Shown here: positions 11,107 through 21,318 of the stretch, in pieces
How the letters are laid out: each line of letters opens with the position of its first letter
How positions within the stretch are numbered: the first letter of the stretch is position 1
Source of the DNA: Rehmannia glutinosa
Taxonomy: Eukaryota > Streptophyta > Magnoliopsida > Lamiales > Orobanchaceae
Length of the DNA: 64,000 nucleotides
Assembly: GCA_016081115.2 (NCBI GenBank)
Contig: CM071932.1
Span: 62,284,334-62,348,333, forward strand
Direction: 5' to 3'
Notes under the pieces: generated by a model
What the model was told of the DNA's origin: nothing
Database searches by the model: none
What the model saw: only the letters and a program-made list of their open reading frames with translations
Made by a program: the position numbers and the translations under genes

Positions 11107-11271
11107 CTATAATATTACGCTCGCATTTTGCATTGCCTTAAGGTTTCCCGTCGGCTCTGCACATTCCTTTTCTTCATGTTGGTATTCCCAATATGAAACC
11201 TGGTCAAGGTGTTCTTGTGCATACATCGTCAATATTTGACGATATGTCTGTAAAGGGTACATCTCGGACAT
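11107..11271 (-). pseudogene. First ORF after viral primer site
   Basis: An ATG at 11271-11269 opens a 54-codon frame (starting MSEMYPLQTYRQILTMYAQ) that stops at 11109-11107. Its composition is protein-like, and it begins about 90 nt after the primer site. It is therefore the likely N-terminus of the first viral ORF, cut short by a stop or frameshift. No domain is recognised. Confidence 0.45.
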
Positions 11272-11362
11272 CGGTCGGATCCATAATCTCGGAGTAATTT
11301 CTCCTCGCCAATTGTTAATTACATAAATATAATAAATTTAACTAAAAGTTCTTAATAAACCT

Positions 11363-11374
11363 AGGCTCTGATAC
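11363..11374 (-). other. Primer-binding site of pararetrovirus (one mismatch)
   Basis: The minus strand reads TAGTATCAGAGCC, differing at one base from the tRNA-Met complementary site used by Caulimoviridae for minus-strand DNA synthesis. It lies upstream of the first viral ORF, as expected, and marks the conventional start of the viral genome map. Confidence 0.7.
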
Positions 11375-11479
11375 TATTTTCGAGGAATGCAAGACCTTTG
11401 GAAGTAATCAAAGAAAATGCAATGAAATTTATCATCCAGGTTGCAAAGTGCAACAACTTTAAAGTTTAGAGGGTAAACT

Positions 11480-11632
11480 GCAATTCAGCTTTCATAAGTT
11501 TAGGGGTAAATTTGGAATTTTAACCAAAGTGCAAAATTTTGTAAAGTTCAGGTTGCAAACTGTATCGTTTTAAAGTTCTGGTGGTAAAGTGTAAAAACCT
11601 GTATAGTTGGGGTTGTTAACAATATTTATCCC
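11480..11632 (-). repeat. Right terminal inverted repeat of MULE
   Basis: Complement begins GGGATAAATATTGTTAACAA and follows the left arm with scattered substitutions. Weak similarity may extend inward to about 11440. Confidence 0.8.
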
Positions 11633-11641
11633 AAATCCAAA
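11633..11641. repeat. Right 9-bp target-site duplication of MULE
   Basis: AAATCCAAA, identical to 3396-3404. The length of 9 bp is characteristic of Mutator-like elements. Confidence 0.85.
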
Positions 11642-12825
11642 ATATAACTTAAGTTAAAAGAAGAAGGTGATGAGTAGTAAGAATTTAAGTTGGATTGAGG
11701 AGTGAAATTTCTTACCTTAAGAAAGGGGGGTTCGAATTTTTGAGTTTTAGTGGTAAGATTGTTTGTTTGGTTTAGGTGTTTGAAGAAAGGAAGTATGTTT
11801 GATGTTAGGAAGAAGATGTTCTTGGAGTTATGAAGATGGGTTTGAAGATGTGAAGGACTTGTGTTTGAATATTTGAAGATATGAAGAAGTGGTACTTGAA
11901 GATATGAAGAACTTATGTTGAAGATTTGAAGATGTGAAGAGTTGGTGTTTGAAGGTTTGAAGATATGAATGGATTTTGTTTGAATGTTTGAAGATGTGAA
12001 TGAATCTTAGAGAGAGGTTAGAGAGAAGGAGGAGAATTAGCTTGAGAGATGAAGGTGTTGGGTGAAAAATGAAATTTTTTGTTAAATTTTGGCCTAATGG
12101 CCATCCACTTTGGGGAAGAGAGGGGGAGAATTTTTTGATTAATTTGTGTCTTGTAATTTGTCTCTTGCATGGAGACAAAAGGTGAGTCAAGATATGGGTC
12201 AAATTAGAATGTTGAGAGGAATAAGAAGAATGTTGGGAAGAATAGAATATGTTGGGGAATTTAATGATATAAAATTGAGGTATAAGATAATGTGTATAAT
12301 GTTTGAATTAATGGTATAATTATACACAAGATGACCAATATAAGGTGTAAGTGTACACGAGTTGGATGATATTTCTACACCAAATCCATCACCAATGTCG
12401 TCCAATTTAAGTGTATTATGGTAATTCCATATTTTTTTTTGTCCCAAATTTGATGATAAATAGATGAAATATATTAATCTCCAAAATAATTAGTGATTTC
12501 CTTGGTCACTTGTAAGTCTCATGATCACTTAATCTAAATCAAAAATCTTAATTCTATAAGGTAAAGGTCTCTAAAATAAATAGTCTCTTAAAATTCTAAG
12601 GTGACTAATAAATACAAAAATAGTAATAATGATCAATCAAGTGATCATAAATGCAAAATAGAATTAATGATGATCATGATCACAAGTAATTAAATAAAAT
12701 GAAATAAAATACAATTATATATATTACTAATAATTACTCGTCAAAGTGACGCGGTAAAATAGTCGATCAAATACATAAACGACATTAAGAATCAATTATA
12801 TGTTCGGAAAAATCGGGGCTTCACA

Positions 12826-13031
12826 GCGATGGTCAGTTGAATTCGAACGCATAAGATGCGTGAGTGTGTCTTGTGTATTTAAGCCTTATTTGGGTAACTA
12901 CATGACTTTAATCTCCTGCACTAGTAGTCAACATAAAAACGTAGAATACACAGGTTGGCTTCCCTCCCTCCACCATTAATTACACATACATTTTTTTCAT
13001 CATCCAAAGTATTGAAACATGAAAGAGTGCA
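12826..13031. other. Short unique stretch right of E1
   Basis: About 200 bp of AT-rich sequence between the E1 LTR end and the hAT remnant. It begins GCGAT, the candidate right-hand target duplication of E1, whose left copy lies off the window. No gene or repeat is recognised. Confidence 0.4.
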
Positions 13032-13229
13032 TCACTGACAAACATAAAAAAAATCAAATAGTTCATCAAAAGACTTGGATCTTCTTGCATTTTGAGAAGC
13101 AAAACAATTAATAAGGGCTTCAAAATCAAGTTTTTCTAATATATCATTTTCAATGCATATGGGAAATAATTGAATGCAAATTATGACTTTATCAATTTTA
13201 GTTTTGAAAAAACCTTTTTCTATTGAGAG
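13032..13229 (-). pseudogene. hAT transposase C-terminal remnant
   Basis: The minus strand is open for 66 codons ending at the TGA at 13034-13032. It reads LSIEKGFF..KIDKV, later DILEKLDFEALINCFASQNARR. The pattern 'LSIE...(20-30)...LEKLDFE.LI..FASQ.ARR' is the C-terminal tail after the dimerisation domain of plant hAT transposases with TTF-type zinc fingers. The rest of the gene is missing. It lies 300 bp from a typical hAT end at 13528-13541, so both probably come from one internally deleted element. Confidence 0.55.
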
Positions 13230-13454
13230 ATCTATTGTTGCAGTCTAAGGTATGAGAGGAAACAAATTGAAGATAATTCTAGAGTTTGAAGAATATATTG
13301 AATGATCTTCTACTTTTTTTAATTATTTGGAAATTAATTATTTTTAATTGAATATTATATGGGCCTCAATCTAAGAAATTTTTATGGCCCTACCAATATT
13401 TTCTTTTACAAAATTTACAAATATAATACATTGATATATACTTATATGTATGTA

Positions 13455-13541
13455 TATATACTTATATATAAATATGGGGCCCCCAAAAATTGGGGGGCCC
13501 TTGGCCGTCGCCCACCTCGCCACCCCTCAGGGTCGGCCCTG
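13455..13541. mobile_element. hAT terminal region with GC-rich inverted-repeat end
   Basis: The block is dominated by GGGGCCCCC and GGGGGGCCC and ends CAGGGTCGGCCCTG at 13528-13541. CAGGGCCGGCCCTG is the widespread terminal motif of a group of plant hAT elements, with one base changed here. I see no matching left end before the E1 LTR at 12825. Confidence 0.55.
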
Positions 13542-13788
13542 CTACCATGAAATGTTTGGATAAAGTTATAGTTATTGTCCAAAGGCCTACTTGTTGCCAT
13601 AATACTACCAAGATATAGGTCAGAATGAATGTGTTCTGTTGTATATATAAGCAATTGGTTCATGAACTACTATCTAATCATATGCAAATTCACAATCTTA
13701 TGAAAAGTAACAAGTTAAAATAATTGGAATATATATATAGAGACATTCTACACATATACGAACTCCATTGATATAAATTTTTTTCCCG
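13542..13788. other. AT-rich spacer
   Basis: Nothing supported between the hAT end and the CACTA coding region. Confidence 0.4.
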
Positions 13789-14290
13789 TCATACCTTAGA
13801 CTGCACCAGAAGCAGGGGGTGGCGGAGGCGGGACAACTGGCATGGCATGTTAGGATGCAACGGTGTGAGCATGTCTCTCATGGTGGAGACCAAGTCGGCC
13901 AACTGTCCATGGCTCGCAGCCTGCTGCTGCACTTGTCCTCGTAGCTCCTGTATCACACGTTGTTGCTCCTCGGAGACATTGACTGAAACTCCATTGTTCT
14001 TTTTGGGAAGATGATCTAAATGAAAGACTGGGCCCAACTCGTCATATGTCCCTCTCTGCCCTAAAATCTCCTGCATGATAGCATGCTTATCTACATGCTC
14101 AGGGTCTGCTGTTGATGCCTGTGCAAATCTCTCTACAAGACGATGCTATAAATTTGAAAATTGAAGTATCAGATAACTTATAAAAACTAACTTACTCAAT
14201 TTATATTAATTGGAATTATTTATACTTACATAGGTCTGTCCGGCATCAGAGTTCACCCAAACACCCTCGCTTGTGTGCATGTTTTTTCAA
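13789..14290 (-). pseudogene. CACTA-associated Transposase_24-like gene, 3' exons
   Basis: Exon 14290-14230 encodes MHTSEGVWVNSDAGQTY. Exon 14145-13789 continues in frame as HRLVERFAQASTADPEHVDK and GQRGTYDELGPVFHLDHLPKK, then a glutamine-rich coiled-coil stretch and a stop at 13789. The GVWVN...A..T...HRL pattern is typical of the second ORF of plant En/Spm elements (Transposase_24 family), thought to bind subterminal repeats. The two exons are joined by a well-formed intron. Upstream exons are not evident. The gene is on the same strand as TNP2, as usual. Confidence 0.65.
14146..14229 (-). other. Intron in Transposase_24-like gene
   Basis: 84 bp with donor GTAAGTAT and acceptor TTTATAG on the minus strand. 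Removal joins ...QTY to HRLVERF without changing frame, which supports the exon model. Confidence 0.65.
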
Positions 14291-14549
14291 TTTTCTATCA
14301 ACGACAAGGTCTCTAAAATTTTCATGCTAATTTTTAAAGATAGCTAGGTTTTTAGTATAATTAGACTGAACCTCAATGGTATCTTTGTAATTAATCCCAA
14401 TAATTATGATTACAAAGTCAAATTGTTCCATTGCACCACTAAAGCATTCTTGACATAGTTGACATATGCTGATTTTCTTAAAATATGCCTGAAAATATCT
14501 CTAAAATTACAAACTATTGCCTCTCAGATCCTCCATTACATCAACTCCA

Positions 14550-16150
14550 CTAGGTAAGCCAAATGAAGAAAAGTATGATCAATTTTAGAAATTTTGGTAT
14601 CAGGTATATGTGCTGATTTAATATTTGGATATATCGTTTCTTACCACCATAATTTTCATGCTTCCCGGGCAATTTAGGCTCTAGATTCTGCAACTGTCCT
14701 AATATTTGGTCAGTTGTTTTGAGAGCTGGGGGGAGTCTCTTGTCAATTTTCCCATCAATTTTTTTGTTGTTTCTCATCGAGTGATTGGGCGGAAGCCATC
14801 GTCGATGCCCTACATAGCAAATTTTGCTCGTAATTCGTTTGGAAGGAGTTTCATAATTGCATGTAGGACATGCCATATAACCCTGTCCGCTCCAACCAGA
14901 TAAACTACTACAAGCGGGAAAGTCATTTATCGTCATCAACAACACCGCTCGCATCCTAAATCTAGTGTTTGAAGCAGCATCACATAAAAAAACTCCTTCT
15001 AACCATAACTCGTGCAATTCATGAACCAATGGCCTTAAGTACACATCAATATCCTTTCCCGGAGCATTTGGTCCTGGGATCAACAGAGTTAATTGCTTGT
15101 ATGGGTCTTTATTACATAGCCACGGTGGTAAATTATACACAATTATCACCACTAGCCACATGCTGTAAGATAAGCTCATATTACCAAATGGATTGAAACC
15201 GTCTGCCGATAAACCCAACCGGACATTTCTCTGTCCACAAGAAAAGTCTGGGTATTTTTCATCTAATTCCTTCCATTCTTTACTGTCTACTGTATGTCGC
15301 ATTATAACTTCATCCTTTGATCGCCCCCTCTGATGCCATGTCATTTCCTTAGCGGTGTGACAAGAAGCATACAGTCGTTTCAGTCGATCCTTCAAAGGGA
15401 AGTATCAAAGTACTTTACATGGAACTTTCTTGCCCTTTGAGTTCTTCCAGCGGCTCGTGTTGCAAATTGGTCATGTCTGTAGATTCGCATTCTCCTTCCA
15501 AAATAAAGCACAATCATACGAACATGGATGTATGATTTCATAACCTAAACCCAATTTGCTCAACAGTTTTTTCGAGTCATAGTGTGAAGTAGGTAACGTG
15601 TTACCATCAGGCATTGCATATTTTAATAGTTTCAACAAAGCATCCGTGCTCTCGTTACTCCACTTATGAAGTACTTTAAGGTGCATTAATTTCACCAGAA
15701 AGTTCAAGGACGAATACTTGGTACATCCTTGAAATAGCTCAACGTGTAGCTCGGATAACAGATCCGTAAATTCAGAATCATGTGGATCTACTGCATCATC
15801 TTGTGTGTCACCATGTATGTCTTGAGTTTCTGATGTATTAGCAAAATCATTTAACATGTCGGCCATATCGTCAGCTGATTCACTAACATTGGGTGATGCT
15901 GATGCGGCGGTAGTAGTTTCACCGTGGAAAGCCCATATTGTGTATGTTGGATTAAATCCATAACTATGGATATGAGCAAATACCGTTTTTGGCATTTCCA
16001 TTTTTCTATTCAAACACCTTTTGCAAGGGCAACTGATTTGACCTATAGAATTAGTATAATTTTTGCGTCCTCTATAAAACCTTTCAACCCATTCCAGAAT
16101 TCATTTGAATTTCTATTTCCGATGTATATCCAACTCTTATCGATCGGCAT
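14550..16150 (-). pseudogene. TNP2-type CACTA transposase, N-terminal and core part
   Basis: An ATG at 16150 starts MPIDKSWIYIGNR. A CPCKRC motif follows, then HSYGFNPTYTIWAFHGE: the transposase-associated N-terminal domain. An acidic linker leads to the Transposase_21 (TNP2) core: ADGFNPFGNMSLSYSMWLVV, PPWLCNKDPYKQLTLLIPGP, GKDIDVYLRPLVHEL, then CNYETP. Defects seen are one frameshift near 16055 and two in-frame stops, TGA at 15473-15471 (where the family has a Cys) and TGA at 15407-15405 (where it has an Arg). The frame then runs into intron-like sequence after HENYGG (GTAAGAAA), so the C-terminal exons are lost or diverged. Confidence 0.8.
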
Positions 16151-17238
16151 CACAAGTCAAATTTTCACTAACTGCATAAAAATTTGCAATGTATCATTTT
16201 TTATAACATATCATGTTTTATTATATTCGACATGCATGTATATCTCTCCACTTCTCCTCCCTCTTTGGTAATGGCCGTATCCCATTTAAGAATGTGTACT
16301 TACTTAATGTGGTTTCATTAGTATACAATATTTGTTCATGAACATGAAAATTCCAGCAGCATCTCCCCTTAGTTCTCAAAGTACACATATTGCAGTGCAC
16401 CCGAGAACAAAAAGGAGATACAAACCGAAAATTTAACACATACCAGAACAAATAGTATACTAATGAAACCACATTAAAATACAAATTCTCAAACTGTCCA
16501 AATAAGTGGACAATTCAGAATTCAGTATCAAATTGTGAATATTCACAAAATTTGATGTTGAATCCCAAATGGGGCTAAGGTGTTTGAGCGCACATGCATG
16601 AGATACACACCATGATAAATAGTTTTAACTTTGTGATATATATACTATTAAATTAAATGTAATACAAAGAATTAAGTGCTTTAAGTCCATTCATTGTTTT
16701 GTAGAAGAGAGAAGTTGAAAGTACATTTATTTCTTTCCCATTTCAATTTTATTAGTAGATCATCTTATTTGTTGCTTTATCTCATGTTTTTTCTATTCAT
16801 CTTCTAAAATTAATCATCTCATTTTTATCTAGGCTATTGAAACACAGGTTCAACTCTAGAGCATGAACTCTTGTCTCTTGATTCAGGCAAAGGGCTAAAG
16901 AAAACCAAAACAAACCCAGACATGTATATAACTGGCATCTTGCAACAAGTGAGGGATGGAATTATTATACCAAGACGGAAAAAGATTTGAGAAAAGAAAA
17001 GAGAGATGCAAATAACAGAAAAAGAAAAAAGGAGACGCAGAGTCTTTAACAAATACCTAAGTTCTAACAAGGTGATTCCAGTTCTAACAATTTAATTTAA
17101 CATCAATTAAAAAGCTCCTAGGCCAAAATGCAGTTTTATCCTATATGATCAACAAATTGCAGAGAATTTGGTGAACTAAAAACTCCAGCTATAGTAAATG
17201 TATAGCTCCACAGTACAAAGTGCAAACATTTGTGTATC

Positions 17239-17278
<40 letters not shown>

Positions 17279-17605
17279 TTTCAACAAGTCATTCTACTTT
17301 AACTCAGAAAACACCTGAATGACTAATAATTACATACACAACTGCAAAATCTACACTACAATATGCAGAATACAGTAATCCATCATTTCTACACCAAATT
17401 ACAGCAAAATAAGCATGGCCAGTTCTATATATAGAGAGAGTACGGTCCGAGGATATATAACCTTTATATAAACAAACAATAAAATAGATAGCCAAAGAGC
17501 CACTAAACAATTCCAAAGGACATCAACCAACAACTTTGTCACTCTACTGTAATGGGTTTATTTAATATTTTGGGAGCAAATTAACTCTAGAGCCAGTAAA
17601 TAATT
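16151..17605. other. Non-coding CACTA interior
   Basis: AT-rich, with no ORF of merit on either strand. It contains a TA microsatellite near 17240-17270. It ends at the insertion site of Ty3 element A. Confidence 0.4.
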
Positions 17606-18590
17606 TGTGATAATCCATTTTTTATTTAGAGGTTTGTATAGGGGTTATGTTAGAGGTTAGTTAGGAGTTAGTTTAGGGGGTGAGTTTAGAGGGTAAATTT
17701 AGGGGTTATTAGAGTATTTAGGGGTTAATATTAATTACTATAAATATGTGTAATTTCATACACAATTTTACACTACATTTTCTAATTATAAGGTATAAGT
17801 ATTTTTCTACTTCAAGTTTCATATATATATATATATATATATTCACAAATCACAAGCCATTTTTCAATATTTTTCAGAAATTCGTTCATTAATTTGATTT
17901 ATTAAAATCACATATTAATTATAATTTTTTTTAATGTAGAAAACAAAGGGGTCGAGGATTAAGATTTTACTGTTCATTTTTCTACATCGAATATCTGCAA
18001 TTATTAAGGTATGGATTTCAATATTATTTGTCTTTATTTAATGTTTTATGACTGTACTTCGTTGATTGTAATATATGTCAAGAGAAAATAAATTCATATA
18101 AGTTAGGGGCCAGGAAAAAGGTCCGGGATCAAAAGTATCTTCGGGGTGAACCCGCAATGCTATATGCAGGAACTGGCCAGTCAGAGGAAAAAGAGGAAAT
18201 TAATGAATTTACTGTTGTAATTATGTGAATGTTTTTCATGTTATATTAAATATTGACAGATATATTCCTACTGAGAGAGATGAAGCTCACCCCTATTATT
18301 ATCATGATGTTCAGGTTGAGGAATTCGGCTGAAGATATGATGTTGTGGATGGTGGAATAAATCATGCTATATTTATATTTTAAATAATTATGATCGGACT
18401 AAATTTTAGATTTATGTCTTTAATTTTTCCAGTTTATGCTTGGAACAATTGTTGGATACTTAATATGGAAGATGTAATATTATTATTATTATTATTAATA
18501 TGTTTTTTCTTAAGAATTAAAAATTCTCAATTAATTTTTTATTAATAATATTTCTAGAGTACTTTAATTTCATAAAATTGGGTCGTTACA
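17606..18590 (+). repeat. 5' LTR of element A
   Basis: 985 bp, TGTGATAATCC to GTCGTTACA. It closely matches the 3' LTR after removal of the nested solo LTR. It contains an AT microsatellite (about 17820-17842), a TTA repeat near 18480-18500 and tandem GGTTAG-type motifs near 17640-17700. Confidence 0.9.
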
Positions 18591-18592
18591 AG

Positions 18593-18604
18593 TGGTATCA
18601 GAGC
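18593..18604 (+). other. Primer-binding site of element A
   Basis: TGGTATCAGAGC, complementary to the 3' end of initiator tRNA-Met, 2 nt after the 5' LTR. Confidence 0.9.
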
Positions 18605-19111
18605 AGGTCTACGTTTCTGTAGGCTTGTTAAAAAATATTTGGAAATTAAAATGTACAATTTTTATTTAAAAAAATAATAATAATAAAAGTCAAACTTTGT
18701 ATAAGATAAAATGGTATAATAGCATCCACCTCCATCATATCTTATCGGTCTCCTCAAGGTATGAAAATTATTAATGCAAGTTACATTATACAGTTGTACC
18801 AGTATGCTCATTTATGTCATGATGTATTCCATATTATTATATTCTGCTTTAGAAACATAACACCAGTTTATATATTAGATGAATAGAAATCTTGTATTTC
18901 TCTTAAACAACAAATTTTGTAAAAACGGACTTATAGTTGCAAATGCACATATATATAGATTGCAGGAACTCGCACTCGCCAAACTGCAAGAAAGAACAAT
19001 AATAATAATAATTAGGGTCCGAACCATCCAATTAATTGACCCAATCATTATTTCAACTATCAAATTGAGGAGGGGGATAGTATTGGAGAATATATAGTTA
19101 AAATTCACCAG
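18605..19111. other. Leader of element A
   Basis: Untranslated leader. Two short opposing ORFs at about 18875-19100 look like chance frames in AT-rich sequence. Confidence 0.4.
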
Positions 19112-19438
19112 TTGTGGTACAATGTGAGGAATGTCATCGGGGCTCCAAACGAACGCGTTGCCTTCCGTAGAGTGATTGATAGCTTACCCTCTTTTTGGAA
19201 CGTCAAGGCTGAAAAGCTTTATGCCTCATTATTGGAGTATGACGGGCATGATGACCGACCCGAAATCAACTACGGGACATTTACTGATAGGTTATATCGT
19301 ATATGGATTGAGTTTTTGAACAATGAGGCTATGGCAAAAGATAAGGAACCAGAAGGAAACCTGGAAGAAGACCTAGAAGAAGATCCAGAAGAAGATCCGG
19401 AAGAAGATCCAGAAGAAGATGAAGACATGGATCAGTAG
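19112..19438 (+). CDS. Pre-gag ORF with acidic EEDP tail (element A)
   Basis: Intact 108-codon ORF ahead of gag. The body (APNERVAFRRVIDSLPSFW, EINYGTFTDRLYRIWIEFL) has no domain I recognise. The C-terminus is a highly acidic tandem array, four EEDP/EEDL units encoded by a 12-bp repeat (GAAGATCCAGAA type). Element C has a comparable ORF with an EEDP array in the same place (47170-47080, minus). An accessory regulatory or packaging role can only be guessed. It may be the only undamaged ORF in element A, but expression is not shown. Confidence 0.5.
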   Translation: MWYNVRNVIGAPNERVAFRRVIDSLPSFWNVKAEKLYASLLEYDGHDDRPEINYGTFTDRLYRIWIEFLNNEAMAKDKEPEGNLEEDLEEDPEEDPEEDPEEDEDMDQ

Positions 19439-19634
19439 AAATGGATGGCTCTATGTATTGCAATAATTGATAAATAAATCCAAATTATATATAAAGTTTA
19501 GTTTTTCTTTAATTATATTAATTTATTTGAACATTATATTATAATATTTAGATTTTAAGTTAGATATTTCATGCAAAATCCATTAATAACTTGGGATAAA
19601 TAATAATAAATACATTACGTATTGCCTTAGGAAT

Positions 19635-20640
19635 ATGGCTCCCCATCGTGGAAATCAAGTCAACGGTGAGAACTCAACTAACACAGGAAATCAAACCACT
19701 TCTACTACTGGAGATATAATGGCTAAGTTCCTCAGAAGTGTGCAAAACAACGGGGACAACAACAACAACAACAACAACAACAACGCACGAGTCGTGGAAC
19801 AATTTCGCCACTATCGTCCACCCACATTCAATGGACGTGATGGCCTGACAGTAGTAGAAGAATAGTTTCGATCGCTAGAGAGGATTTTTCGACTTATTGG
19901 TTGCACAGACGAACAGAGAGTCGTATGTGCTGCCTTCTAACTCACTGAAGACGCTGATCATTGGTGGGAAGGGTATTGGAGGACTAAGACCGAAGAAGAG
20001 CGGAATGCTTTAACATGGAATGAGTTCAAAGTGATTGTAATGGAAAAGTTTTTCCCACAATCATTTCGGGACAAGAAGGAGACAAAATTCCTTAACTTTA
20101 AACAAAGAAACTTGACTCTCACAGAGTCTGAGAGACATTCAATCAACTAAGTCGGTTTGTTCCACACCTAGTGGATACTGATTTGAAAAAGGCTCTGAGG
20201 TTTAGAGGGGGACTTCGAGCACAACTATCAGGAATACTATCTGCTCAAGGAGATTTGGAGTACTCGATGATGGTGAGAATAGCTCATGAGGTGGAACCAA
20301 GTTTTGCTGCGGACGAAGAGGAGCAAACGTTGGTCGTTTTACCTGAGAAAAGAAAATGGGACGGGGTAAGACATAATAAAAATGAAAATCAAAATAAACA
20401 GATAAAGACTTATGGAAATGCAAGTCCAACTACGCAAGCAGACATGCCAACTTGCCCAAAATGCAAGAAGAATCATTTTGGAGAATATTTAGCTGGACAA
20501 GGAAAATGCTTCAAGTGTAAGAAGCCAGGACATGAAGTCTCTAATTGTCCTCTTTTAAAAGCGGAACGGGAAAGAAGAGAACAAACATCTGGAGGTAGAG
20601 CTCGAATGTATGCTATGATTCATGAAGAAGTTGATCAGAA
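19635..20640 (+). pseudogene. gag of element A
   Basis: ATG at 19635 begins MAPHRGNQVNGEN. A run of Asn from a CAA/AAC microsatellite (about 19757-19785) is followed by the retrotransposon gag capsid domain (FRHYRPPTFNGRDG; WWEGYWRTKTEERNALTW). A CCHC knuckle CFKCKKPGHEVSNC lies at about 20507-20548. In-frame stops occur at 19863-19865 (TAG) and 19938-19940 (TAA). A frameshift near 20140-20150 moves the rest into the frame that starts at 20171. Gag would form the virus-like particle and bind RNA. This copy cannot make it. Confidence 0.85.
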
Positions 20641-21318
20641 CCCGAGTACAATGTCAGGTATGCTAACCATCTCTGGAATACATGCTCTTGTACTTTTCGA
20701 CATTGGTTCCACACATTCAATTTTATCTGCCAAATTTCATGTTATATTAGGACATAAGAGTGCTAGAGCAAGTGAACCTCTTGTGGTTGGCTTGCCATCT
20801 GGAAATTCGATAACAACTGACTCAATGAATAAGGATGTTGAAGTGAATATAGGGGGAAAATATCTTAAAGCTGATATATACATAATTAAGATGAAGGATT
20901 TTGACGTAATCTTATGTATGAATTGACTTAGTAGATATCAGGCAGACATTAAGTGTCACGAGAAAGAGATAATATTCAAATTGCCAGGAAATGATGAGAT
21001 AAAATTGTATGGGATTAAGTCTAAGGCAGTACCACGAGTGATATCGGCAATGAAGGCAAGAAAGATGTTGAAAAAGAAAAACTGTCAAGGATATCTAGTG
21101 AGTTTAGTAGATACCTCGACAATGAAGTGACACATAATGACGTACCAATTGTGCAAGAATTTTTGGATGTATTTCCAAAAGACTGGCCGGGAATTCCTCC
21201 AGATCGCCAGGTTGAATTTGGAATAGATTTGGTACCTGGGGCAACACCTATATCTAAGGCACCCTATAGGATGGCGCCAAAGTAGTTACAAGAGTTAAAG
21301 GCGCAAATACAAGAACTT
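20641..21318 (+). pseudogene. Aspartic protease domain of element A
   Basis: The active-site region reads LVLFDIGSTHSIL near 20690-20728, where the family has D-S/T-G. The catalytic triplet is thus D-I-G, a change likely to lower or abolish activity. It continues to a TGA at 20924-20926 where a conserved Trp is expected (MN.LSRY). Decayed sequence then links to RT, with another stop at 21283-21285. Confidence 0.75.

Larger units (their letters stand above)
3620..11400 (-). mobile_element. Endogenous caulimovirid (plant pararetrovirus) sequence, degraded
   Basis: Reading the minus strand, the order is primer-binding site, an N-terminal ORF, basic and zinc-knuckle (coat-protein-like) blocks, a movement-protein-like block, aspartic protease, RT, RNase H, then a TATA and TGACG promoter followed by a poly(A) signal. 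No integrase is visible. This layout and the RT style (DCKSGFYQIKM, YIDDILIAS) are those of Caulimoviridae rather than of Ty3 elements. The total of about 7.7 kb is near one viral genome. The zinc knuckle lies upstream of the movement-like block, as in cavemovirus and solendovirus genomes, but that genus-level guess is weak. The reading frame changes many times, so the copy is an old, non-functional remnant. The outer limits are approximate. Confidence 0.8.
3405..11632. mobile_element. Mutator-like element (MULE) enclosing an endogenous pararetrovirus
   Basis: This 8228-bp insertion in the E1 LTR starts GAGATAATTATT and ends with the complement of GGGATAAATATT. The two ends match as inverted repeats for at least 110-150 bp, with shared blocks such as ACCCCAACT, TTTTTA.ACTT and TTTACCCCTA. 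They are flanked by a 9-bp duplication. GAGATAA-type ends with long inverted repeats and 9-bp duplications are the Mutator signature. I see no MuDR transposase inside, so it would be non-autonomous. Nearly all of the interior is a caulimovirid-like sequence. The virus may have integrated into a MULE, or the MULE may have formed around an integrated virus. Confidence 0.8.
559..12825 (-). repeat. 5' LTR of Ty3 element E1, split by a MULE
   Basis: On the plus strand the LTR runs from TGTCACGCCCC at 559 to GGGGCTTCACA ending at 12825, so on the minus strand it is TG...CA. Removing the 8.2-kb insertion at 3405-11632 and one copy of its target duplication leaves about 4.03 kb. That matches the solo LTR at 24387-28449 (4063 bp) and the LTRs of element C (about 4066 and 4063 bp). 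The LTR is non-coding. It has a GC-richer block near the primer-site end and a long AT-rich stretch with repeated motifs of the type GGACTAAATTGCAA and TTTGAGGGACC. The left segment is 559-3404 and the right segment 11642-12825. Confidence 0.9.

Noticed and set aside
11828..12202. 124-codon minus-strand ORF rich in Ser, Phe and Leu
   Set aside because: It comes from a GAAGATNTGAAG simple repeat inside the E1 LTR (11820-12000), giving a repetitive, non-protein-like translation.
17237..17270. TA-run as a functional element
   Set aside because: Ordinary dinucleotide microsatellite. Similar runs occur in both LTRs of element A.
17604..17610. Possible exact 5-bp duplication for element A
   Set aside because: TAATT and CAATT differ at one base. 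I record it as imperfect rather than perfect.
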